The notes beneath the pieces are model-generated. The model worked only from the letters and a program-made list of their open reading frames with translations, did no database searches and was not told the origin of the DNA. Below are positions 7,253-16,191 of a DNA stretch of 64,000 nt, piece after piece (position 1 is the stretch's first letter; each line of letters begins with the position of its first letter). The stretch comes from JAKVCB01 sp963578605 (GTDB lineage: Bacteria > Planctomycetota > Planctomycetia > Pirellulales > Lacipirellulaceae). The DNA lies in contig CAUZEA010000002.1 of the NCBI GenBank assembly GCA_963578605.1, positions 1 to 64,000 of the forward strand. Direction: 5' to 3'. The position numbers were made by a program, and so were the translations under genes.

Positions 7253-8179
7253 CTAAGCGGTAATTCCCTTGGTGAGTTCCATAAAGGCCGTCTCGAGATT
7301 GATTTCTTCTTCCCGAAACATGGTGAGCTTGTGCCCGGCCGTAATCAGGGCTGTCGCGAGTTGACTGTAGTCCGAGTCCCTGTCGGCCAGAATCACCTTG
7401 AGGTAGTCACCACCATCTTCCACGCGGCTCACGATCTCGTGCGATTGGAGCAATTTAGCAGCCGCATCCCGATCGCCAACGACGGCGATATCGATAATCG
7501 TGTGCTGGCGTACCCGGCGCATCACCTCGTCGACATTGGCATTCACGATCAGTTCGCCCCGTTCGATAATCCCGATTTTGTTGCAGATGTCAGCCAGCTC
7601 GGGAAGGATGTGACTGCTGACGATGATCGTCTTGCCCATATCGCGCAACCGCTTCAACAGGGCACGAATCTCGATACGGGCCCGCGGATCGAGGCCGCTG
7701 GCCGGCTCGTCGAGCAACAGCACCTGGGGATCGTGCAGCAGTACCCTCGCCAGGCCAAGTCGCTGGGTCATCCCGCGTGAGAGACTCGTCACCAGGGCCT
7801 GGCCCTTGTAGCCGAGGTCAACCAGGTCGAGTACCTCGGTACAAATCTTTTGCCGACTCGGTCCCTTGATACGATAGGCAGCGGCGAAAAATTCAAGATA
7901 CTCGATAACTTTCATGTCGTCGTACACGCCAAAAAAATCAGGCATGTAGCCGATGATACGACGTATCTCTTTTGGCTTGGTGTAGATCGAATACCCAGCC
8001 ACGTAAGCCTCACCCCAGGTCGGGTTGAGGAGCGTGGCAAGGATTCTCATGGTTGTGGTCTTACCGGCACCATTGGGACCGATGAAACCATACACATCGC
8101 CTTTCGACAGTTCGAGGTCGATTTGCTTGATCGCAAACAACTCGCCGTACTTCTTGGTTAAGTCACGGAGTTCAATCAC
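7253..8179 (-). CDS. ABC transporter ATP-binding protein (ABC-2/GldA-like)
   Basis: 308-residue ATPase of an ABC-2-type exporter. Visible motifs: Walker A GPNGAGKTT near residue 34, Q-loop region YMPDFFGVY, signature SRGMTQRLGLARVLL (SRGM in place of LSGG), Walker B VLLLDEPASGLDP, H-loop SSH. A C-terminal extension of about 90 residues (IIDIAVVGDRDAAAK to the end) is a regulatory region common in GldA/NatA-like members. The start is a GTG at 8179. It lies downstream of the 764-residue membrane protein on the same strand, probably co-transcribed. The usual dedicated permease is not adjacent; the next feature downstream is tRNA-Glu. Confidence 0.9.
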   Translation of the reverse strand: MIELRDLTKKYGELFAIKQIDLELSKGDVYGFIGPNGAGKTTTMRILATLLNPTWGEAYVAGYSIYTKPKEIRRIIGYMPDFFGVYDDMKVIEYLEFFAAAYRIKGPSRQKICTEVLDLVDLGYKGQALVTSLSRGMTQRLGLARVLLHDPQVLLLDEPASGLDPRARIEIRALLKRLRDMGKTIIVSSHILPELADICNKIGIIERGELIVNANVDEVMRRVRQHTIIDIAVVGDRDAAAKLLQSHEIVSRVEDGGDYLKVILADRDSDYSQLATALITAGHKLTMFREEEINLETAFMELTKGITA

Positions 8180-8274
8180 GAAAATGGTACCAGGCTTTGG
8201 AAGGGAAAGGTGGCGGACAAAAGTTCAACGATAATCTGTGATGAGTTTCGCATTTTCGTTCCGTTTGCCTCGGG

Positions 8275-10569
8275 TTAAGATTCCCCGGATGCGACCGGAA
8301 GTACAAAACGATAGATGGTCCAGTGCTGATTGCCATCCTGGTGCATCGACCGGCCATCTCGGAGCAGTTCGCTCCCGGGTTGGCTGGAGCGCGCAATCAG
8401 GATCGCCCGGCCTTGTTTCAGCAGGTGGCTCAAATCCAAAAATGGTTGAAGCTGGTTGGAAAGGCGGACAAATCGTTTCCCGCCCACGGCATCGTAAAAC
8501 ATCATGAGGTCAATTAACTGGTCGACCGAAGCCTGGCCGACCACAAAAACCTCCTGGCCACCCGTGTCATTCAGCAATGCAGCGCTGCGGACTTCGCGAG
8601 TGAGGAGCGTCTTGACCTTGAGTGGATCGTGGCGATCATCAATCGCCACCTGGGCACTTTCGGCAAGGTCTCCTAACTGCCAGGCCCAAGTGCCAAACAA
8701 TAAACGTGCATCGGTGAGTTCTGTGCCTGAGTCATTGGTAATAGTCCCTGTGAGCAACCCATCATTGGTCGGCACGAGGTCTGCAATTACGGGTGGCGTG
8801 GGGGGGAGCTGGGTATGCCACCGCGCAATGATGGTGCGGGTCGACCATTTTTTGATGGGCAATCCGATGAGGGTGTTCAGTGCCGGTCCGTACTGGTACA
8901 TCAGCCGATTGAACCCCAACTCGGCACTGCCCGACTGCGCCGCACCAATCCCGACTCCGGGCAGTCCCAACCAGGAGACGAGCGCTGCCGGATCGTTGTC
9001 GAGCTGTTCATCGGGCCAACGAGCATGGAGCGACAAGTCGAACGTTTCTGCCTGGGGACTGTAGATCGTAGTCCAAAGGGTTCCCCGGGCAACCTGGCTG
9101 GAGAGGTCAAAATCGAGCAGTTCCGCCTGATTGATTCGCAGCGCACTTCCCTTGGTAGCCGTCGCGTACCAGCAGGCACCCCCGGTTACCAACAGAATTA
9201 TGAGCGGGAAAGTCAGCCAACTCATTTCCATCCGGCGAAACACTTTTTTGACCAGCAAATAATCAAGCGGGCCAATCAATGCGAGGTAAGCCAGGACCAC
9301 GATGGTCACCCAACTGAACGAGATCGTCCCCACTCCCAGAAAGGCGGTGCCGAGGTGGTGATTTAAGGCCCCAGCCAGGTCCCGGTACCCTCGTGTCATG
9401 AGGGTGGTCGCGTTCTGTGCCTTCGCTTTATTGGCCCTCTTTTCCAACTGGAGCAGGTTTCGTAGAAATGCCGGGCGGCCACTCCATCCTGCCAGGGGAG
9501 GATCGTGCAAGTCGACGGCTGCAAAGACAACTTCTCCAAACCCAACCGCCGTCCGAATCACCAGTGGCAAGTCGGCAGGACGCCTTCCCTCGAATGCTTC
9601 GATTTGTCCGCTCACATTTTCGAGTCGCGGTACAGGCAGTTCGAAACGTTGCCGCGGGGTTGCGATTGCAACATCCCAATCACTAAAAAGCTCAAAGGCC
9701 ATGCCACGATCCAGCGGGACCATCTCCTGGAACTCACCTGGCAGCAACCCGCTTAAAGGCCCATCAGGGGCAAGGACATCGGTGGCAGCTGCTCCCGCCA
9801 AAAGTGTCAGCCGGCCCCCCAGCTCAACCCAACGTCGAATCGCCCTAAGGCGGGGATCTTCCGCCGACAGGTGGGCCAACCACTCAAGACCACCTGCGGC
9901 AATCACGAGGTTATCCACAGCATCGTAACCATACCAATCCGTCGGTAATGCGTCGGGGGTACGAACCGCAACCACTTTTCGGCTCGGCAAACCACGCTCG
10001 CTGTTTTGCGGCGGAAACGTTTCAGCCATTCCGATATCGTCTGTGCTTATTTCCACAAGAAGTTGGCATTCGGCCGGGAGCCCGCCTGGAATATCGGCCC
10101 GCCGACTGTTGGTTGCCACAGAAAATACCCGGGACACAACAACTTCATCGCCCTCCCGTAAATTCACGGTGAGATCGGTATCGCGGCTGCCAATTTTGGT
10201 GGTCAGGGCAACGGTGGTAACCGCTCCTGGCCGCAACTGCACCGCTTTACGAACCGCCGTGAGTACCCCATCGCGATCGGGTGCGACCAGTTCGACTTCT
10301 CCCTGGAACGGTTCTGCACCGCCCCGCAAATCAATCCACAGCGGGGTCCAAAACCCCACCTTGTAGGCCCCGGAGAGTCCCAGCTTGCAGGCGACGATCT
10401 GGAAGCTCGCAGCGGGTTGCTCGGCGCCGGCTCTCACGCTGAGGTCAAGACCGAAGCAGGAAAAGAACAACACGACGCTTCCCAATATTACCCGCAGCGA
10501 CAAACCGCCTCGCGTCACAATCGGCCAGTTGGATGGCACGCGTGTCAAGTTCGAGATGCCCACAAGCAT
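8275..10569 (-). CDS. Large membrane-anchored protein of unknown function
   Basis: 764 residues from the ATG at 10569, with AAGGA 14 nt ahead. An N-terminal hydrophobic segment (LRVILGSVVLFFSCFGL) precedes a long extracytoplasmic beta-rich domain, followed by two central membrane helices around residues 405-465 (WVTIVVLAYLALIGPLDYLL and WLTFPLIILLVTGGACWY), then a second extracytoplasmic domain. I recognise the architecture as one common in planctomycetes beside ABC-2 ATPases, but no defined family or activity. Its middle contains a GATase-like segment (residues 215-330, VIAAGGLEWLAHLS..., GGRLTLLAG) similar in style to those in Bat-operon VWA proteins. Context suggests that it works with the ATPase directly downstream. 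Confidence 0.7.
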   Translation of the reverse strand: MLVGISNLTRVPSNWPIVTRGGLSLRVILGSVVLFFSCFGLDLSVRAGAEQPAASFQIVACKLGLSGAYKVGFWTPLWIDLRGGAEPFQGEVELVAPDRDGVLTAVRKAVQLRPGAVTTVALTTKIGSRDTDLTVNLREGDEVVVSRVFSVATNSRRADIPGGLPAECQLLVEISTDDIGMAETFPPQNSERGLPSRKVVAVRTPDALPTDWYGYDAVDNLVIAAGGLEWLAHLSAEDPRLRAIRRWVELGGRLTLLAGAAATDVLAPDGPLSGLLPGEFQEMVPLDRGMAFELFSDWDVAIATPRQRFELPVPRLENVSGQIEAFEGRRPADLPLVIRTAVGFGEVVFAAVDLHDPPLAGWSGRPAFLRNLLQLEKRANKAKAQNATTLMTRGYRDLAGALNHHLGTAFLGVGTISFSWVTIVVLAYLALIGPLDYLLVKKVFRRMEMSWLTFPLIILLVTGGACWYATATKGSALRINQAELLDFDLSSQVARGTLWTTIYSPQAETFDLSLHARWPDEQLDNDPAALVSWLGLPGVGIGAAQSGSAELGFNRLMYQYGPALNTLIGLPIKKWSTRTIIARWHTQLPPTPPVIADLVPTNDGLLTGTITNDSGTELTDARLLFGTWAWQLGDLAESAQVAIDDRHDPLKVKTLLTREVRSAALLNDTGGQEVFVVGQASVDQLIDLMMFYDAVGGKRFVRLSNQLQPFLDLSHLLKQGRAILIARSSQPGSELLRDGRSMHQDGNQHWTIYRFVLPVASGES

Positions 10570-10596
10570 CCGCCTGTTCCTTACGGTTTTGTGGCC

Positions 10597-10914
10597 TTAC
10601 GGCTTTTCGGCGTCATCGCAGGTGCAAATAAACTGACCACAACCAGGGCAACCGGAACCATATTTCCGCCTGATCGCGTCGTTCAAGTCAACTCCAACCA
10701 CATTGGCAATGGTCGTCAGCCAGGCCAAGACATCGGCAAATTCTTCCAGTTGCTCTTCTTGGGAACCATCGCGAAGTGCTGCCGCCAATTCGCCCACCTC
10801 CTCCATGAGCCACATAAAGGTTCCATCAACTCCCCGAGCATGATCCTTCTCGAAATACATTTCGTGGATCAGTTGCTGGAACTCGGCAAACGAAATGTCT
10901 GGCTTGGAACCCAT
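10597..10914 (-). CDS. MazG-like nucleotide pyrophosphohydrolase
   Basis: 105 residues. The helical motif FMWLMEEVGELAAALRDG plus EEQLEEFADVLAWL is the E-x-x-E-12-E-x-x-D metal-binding pattern of the all-alpha NTP pyrophosphohydrolase (MazG/iMazG) superfamily, which hydrolyses NTPs or dNTPs to monophosphates. Unusual is the short tail CPGCGQFICTC with four Cys, which could bind zinc or an Fe-S cluster. It sits 27 bp upstream of the large membrane protein on the same strand, with no obvious functional link. ATG 10914 is the natural start. Confidence 0.85.
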   Translation of the reverse strand: MGSKPDISFAEFQQLIHEMYFEKDHARGVDGTFMWLMEEVGELAAALRDGSQEEQLEEFADVLAWLTTIANVVGVDLNDAIRRKYGSGCPGCGQFICTCDDAEKP

Positions 10915-11071
10915 TGTGAGACCATGAAAAGGTCAGTTTTCCAATTTGAACTGCGACTACCGCACCACGAGTAATTCCGTTATCTTAACCTCCCAAAGGG
11001 TATCTGGTAACGGAGCCAAACGATCGAGTTTGGCCAGCATTTTCCTTGTTGATTTACGACGTTCAAATTCG

Positions 11072-11434
11072 ATGTCGGAGTTTGTAAGTGTTGCCCGGGT
11101 CGGGGCAATTCCTGACGGCCAGGGGGCCACCTTCACGGTCGCCGGCCGACTTGTGGCCGTGTTTAATGATGGTGGAGAGTATTTTGCCATAGATGACCTC
11201 TGCCCGCATATGGGCGCTTCGCTGGGAGCTGGTGAGCTGGACGACCAGGGCAATGTCACCTGTCCCTGGCACGCCTGGCGATTCAAGGTGTGCGATGGCA
11301 CCTGGACAGACAATCCGCGACTGAAAGTCGACTCGTTTGCCGTTCGCATCGAGGACGACGAAATTCAGGTGCGGGTACTGCCCCCCGAGGCCACAACACC
11401 CGACCGCGGGCAGGCCCCGGCTGCCGACCCCTAA
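11072..11434 (+). CDS. Rieske [2Fe-2S] ferredoxin-like protein (NirD-type)
   Basis: 120 residues from ATG 11072. The two cluster-binding boxes CPHMGASL and CPWHAWRF are both intact (Cys-x-His and Cys-x-x-His ligands), spaced about 18 residues apart as in soluble Rieske ferredoxins and NirD-like subunits. A small acidic/Pro-rich tail follows. No membrane segment, so cytosolic. The frame extends upstream but lacks Rieske similarity. It is divergent from the MazG-like gene and convergent with the repeat-tailed exported protein; no partner oxygenase or reductase is seen nearby, so the role is open. Confidence 0.88.
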   Translation: MSEFVSVARVGAIPDGQGATFTVAGRLVAVFNDGGEYFAIDDLCPHMGASLGAGELDDQGNVTCPWHAWRFKVCDGTWTDNPRLKVDSFAVRIEDDEIQVRVLPPEATTPDRGQAPAADP

Positions 11435-11484
11435 CGGGAACCACGCGCCAAACCGCTACCAGGGTCGCCCCAACCCAAGCTGGG

Positions 11485-12579
11485 TCACCCCTGAGGCTGC
11501 GTGTCGGGTTGGGCCGGTTCGGGTTGGTCAGGCTTGGGTTGGTCAGGCTTGGGTTGGTCAGGCTTGGGTTGGTCAGGCTTGGGTTGGTCAGGCTTGGGTT
11601 GGTCAGGCTTGGGTTGGTCAGGCTTGGGTTGGTCAGGCTTGGGTTGGGCAGGCTCGGGTTGGGCAGGTTCGGGTTGGGCAGGTTCGTTTTCAGCTGGCGG
11701 CACGAAGGTCATGTTAAACGATTGGTGGAGTTGGGCCGGTGTGTTGGTCTCGTTGCCATCAGAGGTCAGCTTTGTCGTGGCGGTCCATTGACTTGACTGG
11801 AGGTGGCCCTTGGTTTGGTTGAATCGGATTTCACCTGCTGACCCTTCGACCGTAATCAGGAGGGCCTTATCATCATTCTCGTTGATGACGATACGGGTCG
11901 TTTCAATCACAGCAAGAGTGTCGTCACCGGCTTGCTCCTCACGAACATAACGAAAAGTCCTTTGTACTTTCTGTCGGCCCAGGACTTCATTGCTGGTCTT
12001 GTTGGAAGTTGACCAGGTGACTCCTGGCTCCCAGGGAGTACCTTGAAACTGCACAATCCCCTCGAAAAACAAGTGTCGCAATCCCTCCTTCGAAGCAAAC
12101 GGGGATAAGGGCGAAGCTAACGGTCCATGGACCATCGACGTGAGAACCTGCTCGGGAACTTGTAGATCGACGATTTCACCGTCAGGCGATAATCTGAAGG
12201 TAAGGGGGTGCTCCCTGAAGGCGCGGAAGATTGGTCCCATCAGCGCAGCAAGCCCGTGGGGATCCTCGTCTGTAGATGAATTGTACTCCAGGTTACCGAG
12301 GGGATCGTCGAGTTTCAAAACAATACGTTCGACGACCTGTTGAATTTGAGCCGTGCCATCATCGGCAATCTCTTTTACGGTCCAGGTCAAATTGAATTGC
12401 TGATCGAGCCGATAATCGGTCGGCGGCTGGCCCACCGAGAGCCGAACCGTATTTTCGACCTGGTAGTTCAAATCCTGGCCTTGGGAAAGCTGCCAGCGAG
12501 GCTGTTGGGCGACCAACAAGGACGACGCGGCCACAACGATGGTTGTTATCAGGGCAATACGAATAGGGAAGTAAATCAA
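11485..12579 (-). CDS. Exported protein with Pro-rich KPDQP repeat tail (DUF6263-like)
   Basis: 364 residues starting at TTG 12579, supported by GGAG 8 nt upstream. A signal peptide (IALITTIVVAASSLLVAQQ) leads into a beta-rich domain (QGQDLNYQVENTVRLSV..., LTWTVKEIADDGTAQI..., ITVEGSAGEI) that resembles DUF6263-type planctomycete proteins. After about residue 300 comes a run of (K/E)P(D/A)QP units, encoded by the 15-bp tandem array at 11506-11685. The tail is probably an unstructured spacer, perhaps reaching through the cell wall, and likely varies in copy number between strains. The gene follows the MBL-fold hydrolase gene by 18 bp on the same strand. Confidence 0.7.
   Translation of the reverse strand: MIYFPIRIALITTIVVAASSLLVAQQPRWQLSQGQDLNYQVENTVRLSVGQPPTDYRLDQQFNLTWTVKEIADDGTAQIQQVVERIVLKLDDPLGNLEYNSSTDEDPHGLAALMGPIFRAFREHPLTFRLSPDGEIVDLQVPEQVLTSMVHGPLASPLSPFASKEGLRHLFFEGIVQFQGTPWEPGVTWSTSNKTSNEVLGRQKVQRTFRYVREEQAGDDTLAVIETTRIVINENDDKALLITVEGSAGEIRFNQTKGHLQSSQWTATTKLTSDGNETNTPAQLHQSFNMTFVPPAENEPAQPEPAQPEPAQPKPDQPKPDQPKPDQPKPDQPKPDQPKPDQPKPDQPKPDQPEPAQPDTQPQG
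11506..11685. repeat. 12 tandem 15-bp units encoding KPDQP/EPAQP
   Basis: Eight identical units gggttggtcaggctt fill 11521-11640, flanked by four variant units (gggttgggcaggttc type). All are in frame in the minus-strand gene, so copy-number change would not disrupt it. Confidence 0.95.
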
Positions 12580-12597
12580 GGGTTCGACTCCAAAGAC

Positions 12598-13287
12598 TCA
12601 AAGTGTAAAAGTCCCGCCCGGCTCCAGGACAATCGGATCGGCACCGGAGTGGATGCGAACACGCCCGGCCCAATCTGCAACATTCTGCTCGATGGGCGGC
12701 CAGGTGTTGTAATGGCAGGGCGCAACGCGCTTCGGGTTGAGCAGTTTAATGGCTTCGAGCGAATCATCGGGACCCATTGTAAACTGATCACCAATGGGCA
12801 ACACGGCCAGATCGAGCCCGGCTACGCCGATCAGTTTCATATCGAGAAAAAGGGCCGTATCGCAAGCGAAATAAATCCGCTTCCCTTCGAGTTCCAGCAA
12901 GAATCCTCCCGGATTGCCCCCGTAAGTTCCGTCGGGCAGAACCGAGCTGTGGTGGGCGATGGTCATTTTGACGGTACCGAATGGCAAGCGGATACCCCCT
13001 CCCAGGTTCAGGGGGATCACCATCTCTTCAGCCAGGCCAACTTTCTTAAACCATTCGGCGATTTCGAAATTGGTTATCACTTTTGAGGAATTTCGCGTGG
13101 CGATTTTGGCCGCATCGCCCACATGATCAAAATGGCCGTGCGATACCAGAATGTAGTCGGCCGACACCGCGTCGGACTTGACGGGTGCGGTTGGTGATTC
13201 ATCGAAGAAGGGATCGAGCAAAATCGTCGTATCGCCGGTCTGGATAGACCAGGTGTTGTGCCCAAACCATTTAATTTCAATCGACAC
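12598..13287 (-). CDS. UPF0173-type metal-dependent hydrolase (MBL fold)
   Basis: 229 residues, the normal size of the UPF0173 metallo-beta-lactamase-fold family. GTG 13287 is preceded by GAGGG at 8 nt. Motifs: WFGHNTWSIQ at the start, SHGHFDHVGDA (His-x-His-x-Asp-His metal site), AHHSS, FACDTALF (metal Asp) and the late APCHYNTWP histidine. Cytosolic hydrolase of unknown substrate. It is probably co-transcribed with the Pro-rich exported protein downstream. Confidence 0.9.
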   Translation of the reverse strand: MSIEIKWFGHNTWSIQTGDTTILLDPFFDESPTAPVKSDAVSADYILVSHGHFDHVGDAAKIATRNSSKVITNFEIAEWFKKVGLAEEMVIPLNLGGGIRLPFGTVKMTIAHHSSVLPDGTYGGNPGGFLLELEGKRIYFACDTALFLDMKLIGVAGLDLAVLPIGDQFTMGPDDSLEAIKLLNPKRVAPCHYNTWPPIEQNVADWAGRVRIHSGADPIVLEPGGTFTL

Positions 13288-13545
13288 GTTCTTTACCCTC
13301 GAAGAATTGAGTTGATACTTTGGTTGGATGTATCAACCCCCGGTTGACCGTAGGGGTTGGTTCGGGCATGTGGTCGCCGTAACACCTCGGCGGGTTATTC
13401 TATCCGACCAACCGCCAGACGTCATGAGGTACCTCGGCTTGATCTTGCCATCGCCCGCCAGATCGCGACGATAGGAAGGGAGGCAATCGCCTCATGTCAC
13501 TGCGTCGGGTTGGTCGCGTGAGGCCCACCGGAGAAAAGGAAAATC

Positions 13546-14751
13546 ATGGATATTCACGATCTCACCCGCGATTTAAACACAAAAAACGACACTAAAATCG
13601 TGCTACTGGTGGCCGATGGGCTGGGAGGCTTGCCCCAGGAACCTGGCGGCCTGACAGAACTTGAAATCGCCCACACGCCTAATTTCGACGCCCTCGTGAA
13701 ACAGGGCGTCTGCGGGCTCAGCCTGCCGGTGCTGCCGGGGATCAGTCCCGGCAGCGGACCAGGGCACCTTGGTCTGTTTGGCTACGATCCGGTCAAGTAC
13801 CAGATTGGCCGGGGCGCCCTCGAGGCAACCGGGATTGGCTTCGAATTGACAAGTGGCGATGTGGCGATCCGCGGTAATTTTTGCACCCTCGATTTAGCCG
13901 GGAATATCACCGATCGCCGTGCAGGGCGGATTCCCACGGAAGAAAGTTCTCCCCTGGTCGAAAAGCTTCGCAACGTCGACATCCCTGGCGTCGAAATCTT
14001 TGTCGAACCGGTCAAAGAACACCGATTCGTGGTCGTCCTGCGGGGCGTGGGACTTGCCGGTCATGTCGATGACACCGATCCGCAACAAACAGGCGTGCCG
14101 CCGCTCGAACCGGTCGCCCGCGACGCTGCCAGTGAGCGAACGGCCGAAGTCTGCAGCGAGTTTGTAAAGCAGGCACGCGGGTTACTGGCCGATCAGCCGA
14201 AAGCCAATGGCTGTACTTTGCGGGGTGTTGCGGAAAAGCCCCAACTGCCGAGTTACCAGGAGGTTTACGGTCTGCGTGCAGCGGCCATTGCCGTGTATCC
14301 CATGTACAAGGGACTTGCCCGGCTGGTCGGCATGGATGTGGTTGGGGAGGCGAACACGCTCGACGAGCAGATGGATGTGCTAGCCGCCAACTGGTCGGCA
14401 TACGACTTTTTCTTCATCCATTTCAAATATACCGACAGCACTGGCGAAGATGGTAACTTTGCCGCCAAGGTAGCCAAGACCGAGCAGTTGGACCAAAGTG
14501 TTCCCCGCATCCTTGCGTTGAACCCCGACGTGGTGATCGTTACCGGAGACCATAGCACACCCAGCATGTTGGCCAGTCACAGTTGGCACCCCGTACCGAC
14601 CTTGTTGTCGGCCAGGAATTGCCGCACCGACCGCTGCGAAACGTTTGGCGAAACGCAATGCATCCAGGGGGGGTTAGGGCAGTTCGAAGCAAAATACCTC
14701 ATGTCGCTGGCTTTGGCCAACGCGGGACGACTGGGAAAATACGGCGCGTGA
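13546..14751 (+). CDS. apgM: 2,3-bisphosphoglycerate-independent phosphoglycerate mutase (archaeal/ApgM type)
   Basis: 401 residues, in the range for ApgM. It interconverts 3- and 2-phosphoglycerate in glycolysis/gluconeogenesis. Alkaline-phosphatase-superfamily metal motifs are visible: VLLVADGLGGLP at the N-terminus with the metal-binding Asp, GISPGSGPGHLGLFGYDP containing the catalytic Ser region, FFIHFKYTDSTGEDGN, and VIVTGDHSTPSMLASHSWHPVP at the C-terminus with the Asp-His and His metal ligands. An AGAAAAGGA ribosome-binding site precedes the ATG. It is monocistronic between two minus-strand genes. Confidence 0.93.
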   Translation: MDIHDLTRDLNTKNDTKIVLLVADGLGGLPQEPGGLTELEIAHTPNFDALVKQGVCGLSLPVLPGISPGSGPGHLGLFGYDPVKYQIGRGALEATGIGFELTSGDVAIRGNFCTLDLAGNITDRRAGRIPTEESSPLVEKLRNVDIPGVEIFVEPVKEHRFVVVLRGVGLAGHVDDTDPQQTGVPPLEPVARDAASERTAEVCSEFVKQARGLLADQPKANGCTLRGVAEKPQLPSYQEVYGLRAAAIAVYPMYKGLARLVGMDVVGEANTLDEQMDVLAANWSAYDFFFIHFKYTDSTGEDGNFAAKVAKTEQLDQSVPRILALNPDVVIVTGDHSTPSMLASHSWHPVPTLLSARNCRTDRCETFGETQCIQGGLGQFEAKYLMSLALANAGRLGKYGA

Positions 14752-14865
14752 CGAACCGCTCAAAAAGCCGGTGCGGTGGTCTGCCTCCGACGCACAAGCC
14801 GTGCTACGCCCTGAACTCTGACATCGTGTGGCAGGATGCCATCGAACCGCGGCTGCTCGGCCACT

Positions 14866-16128
14866 TCACTTGACAAGCCGTGCGTCGAGCCAGTTGGCAT
14901 GATCGAGTTCGTCGCCGCGGTCGGCATAGTCAACCACCAGCGCAAGGTGTTGGGCACCTTCCAGATCAACCGTAACGGGTTGCGGAGGGTCGCCGCCACG
15001 GAGAATTTTGCTCACAAATGCTTCCTGCAATTGGCCCTCGCGGACAAGATAAACGCGAAAGACGACGCTGCCCCGCCGACCCGCGGTATCATCCAGCGCC
15101 ACCTCGGCTTCAAACCGTCGGAACCTGCCATCGAGCGGGTAAACCATTCGCGAGGCAGAATGGGCCGAAAGCCCCGCGAGATAGAACTTGCCGTTTGACT
15201 GCAACCTGCCGCCCAGCAAATTCTGGTCGCGGCCATACGGCCAGGGAATGTTGAGATAAGGCACATGTCGGTAGTCAGCTGGTTCTGTTTGCGACAGGTA
15301 TTGAAACCGTGGGCCATGAAGCGCTTGCAGAAAAATAATCTTTTTGGGATCTCGGCCCTCAAGCCGGTTTCCCTCGCCTAGCACGATTTCGAACCGTTCA
15401 CCACCAACTGTCAAATCGGTGGCGTAAAACAGCGAGCCATCTTGCAGTCCGACGGCCAACTTGGCTGCCCGCTTGCCCGACGGTTCGAGCAGCGACGGGT
15501 TGAACACCACCGACTCGACTTGCGGCACTGCAAACCTGCGGGTAGCCGATTGGGTCTGGAGGACAACTTCTTCGCCATTGAGTGTCATCACGGTTCCGCG
15601 CAAACGATCCCCGTTGTTGAGATAGAGGGTATCGGTACGGGTGTTGCCGGAACTGGGCACAGTGGGGCGTGACCCGCGGTTGATTGAATCGCCGTGCTGA
15701 CTGAACCGGACGGCTTTCACCACCTGGCGTGGCAATTCGATCTCGTCGCAGCCTTCGGTAACAACCGTGAGCAAATTCCCGTCCATGCGAACCGACTCGT
15801 CACCCGTCCAATCTTCTACAGCAACGATCACGTCACCACGAGCCAGGAGCACCTGCGTTGATGCCCGCGGCGCAACCGGGTGTGACCAACGTACAAACTC
15901 ATCGGCTGCGAGCGTGCGGTGTTGCTGCTTCTCTTCGAGCGGAAGAAACACGAATTGTTTGTTGTCGACCGAGGCAAGTCGTGCGGAAAAGGATGGCCCT
16001 TCCAGCGGCAAGACGTCTTCGGCATGAATGGGCGACTGGATCCCGGCCACACCTAGAGCGACTGAAAACAGAAGCGTCCAGGTGACGGGATGAAAAACAG
16101 GGCGGTGACAAGCGAAGAATCGGGGCAT
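14866..16128 (-). CDS. Exported NPCBM/NEW2-domain protein
   Basis: 420 residues with a signal peptide (TWTLLFSVALGVAGIQSPIHA). Residues 165-215 (LYLNNGDRLRGTVMTLNGEE..., VESVVFNPSLL) show the repeating D-R-L-x-G-x-V pattern of the small beta-barrel units common in planctomycete secreted proteins. The C-terminal 150 residues (GLSAHSASRMVYPLDGRFRRFEAEVALDD, VDLEGAQHLALVVDYADRGDELDHANWLDARL) are a clear NPCBM carbohydrate-binding module. No catalytic domain is seen, so it probably binds extracellular glycans. It ends convergent to apgM. Confidence 0.85.
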   Translation of the reverse strand: MPRFFACHRPVFHPVTWTLLFSVALGVAGIQSPIHAEDVLPLEGPSFSARLASVDNKQFVFLPLEEKQQHRTLAADEFVRWSHPVAPRASTQVLLARGDVIVAVEDWTGDESVRMDGNLLTVVTEGCDEIELPRQVVKAVRFSQHGDSINRGSRPTVPSSGNTRTDTLYLNNGDRLRGTVMTLNGEEVVLQTQSATRRFAVPQVESVVFNPSLLEPSGKRAAKLAVGLQDGSLFYATDLTVGGERFEIVLGEGNRLEGRDPKKIIFLQALHGPRFQYLSQTEPADYRHVPYLNIPWPYGRDQNLLGGRLQSNGKFYLAGLSAHSASRMVYPLDGRFRRFEAEVALDDTAGRRGSVVFRVYLVREGQLQEAFVSKILRGGDPPQPVTVDLEGAQHLALVVDYADRGDELDHANWLDARLVK

Positions 16129-16129
16129 T

Positions 16130-16191
16130 ATTTTTTAGCGATGGAAAATGGGCACCACATATTTTTTAGCGCTGGAAAATGGGCACCACAT
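16130..16191. repeat. 31-bp tandem direct repeat
   Basis: attttttagcgNtggaaaat and the bases after it occur twice head to tail (16130-16160, 16161-16191) with one mismatch. The right copy encodes the last residues and TAA stop of the prenyltransferase-fold gene; the left copy is its duplicate, just upstream of the NPCBM gene start. Confidence 0.9.
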
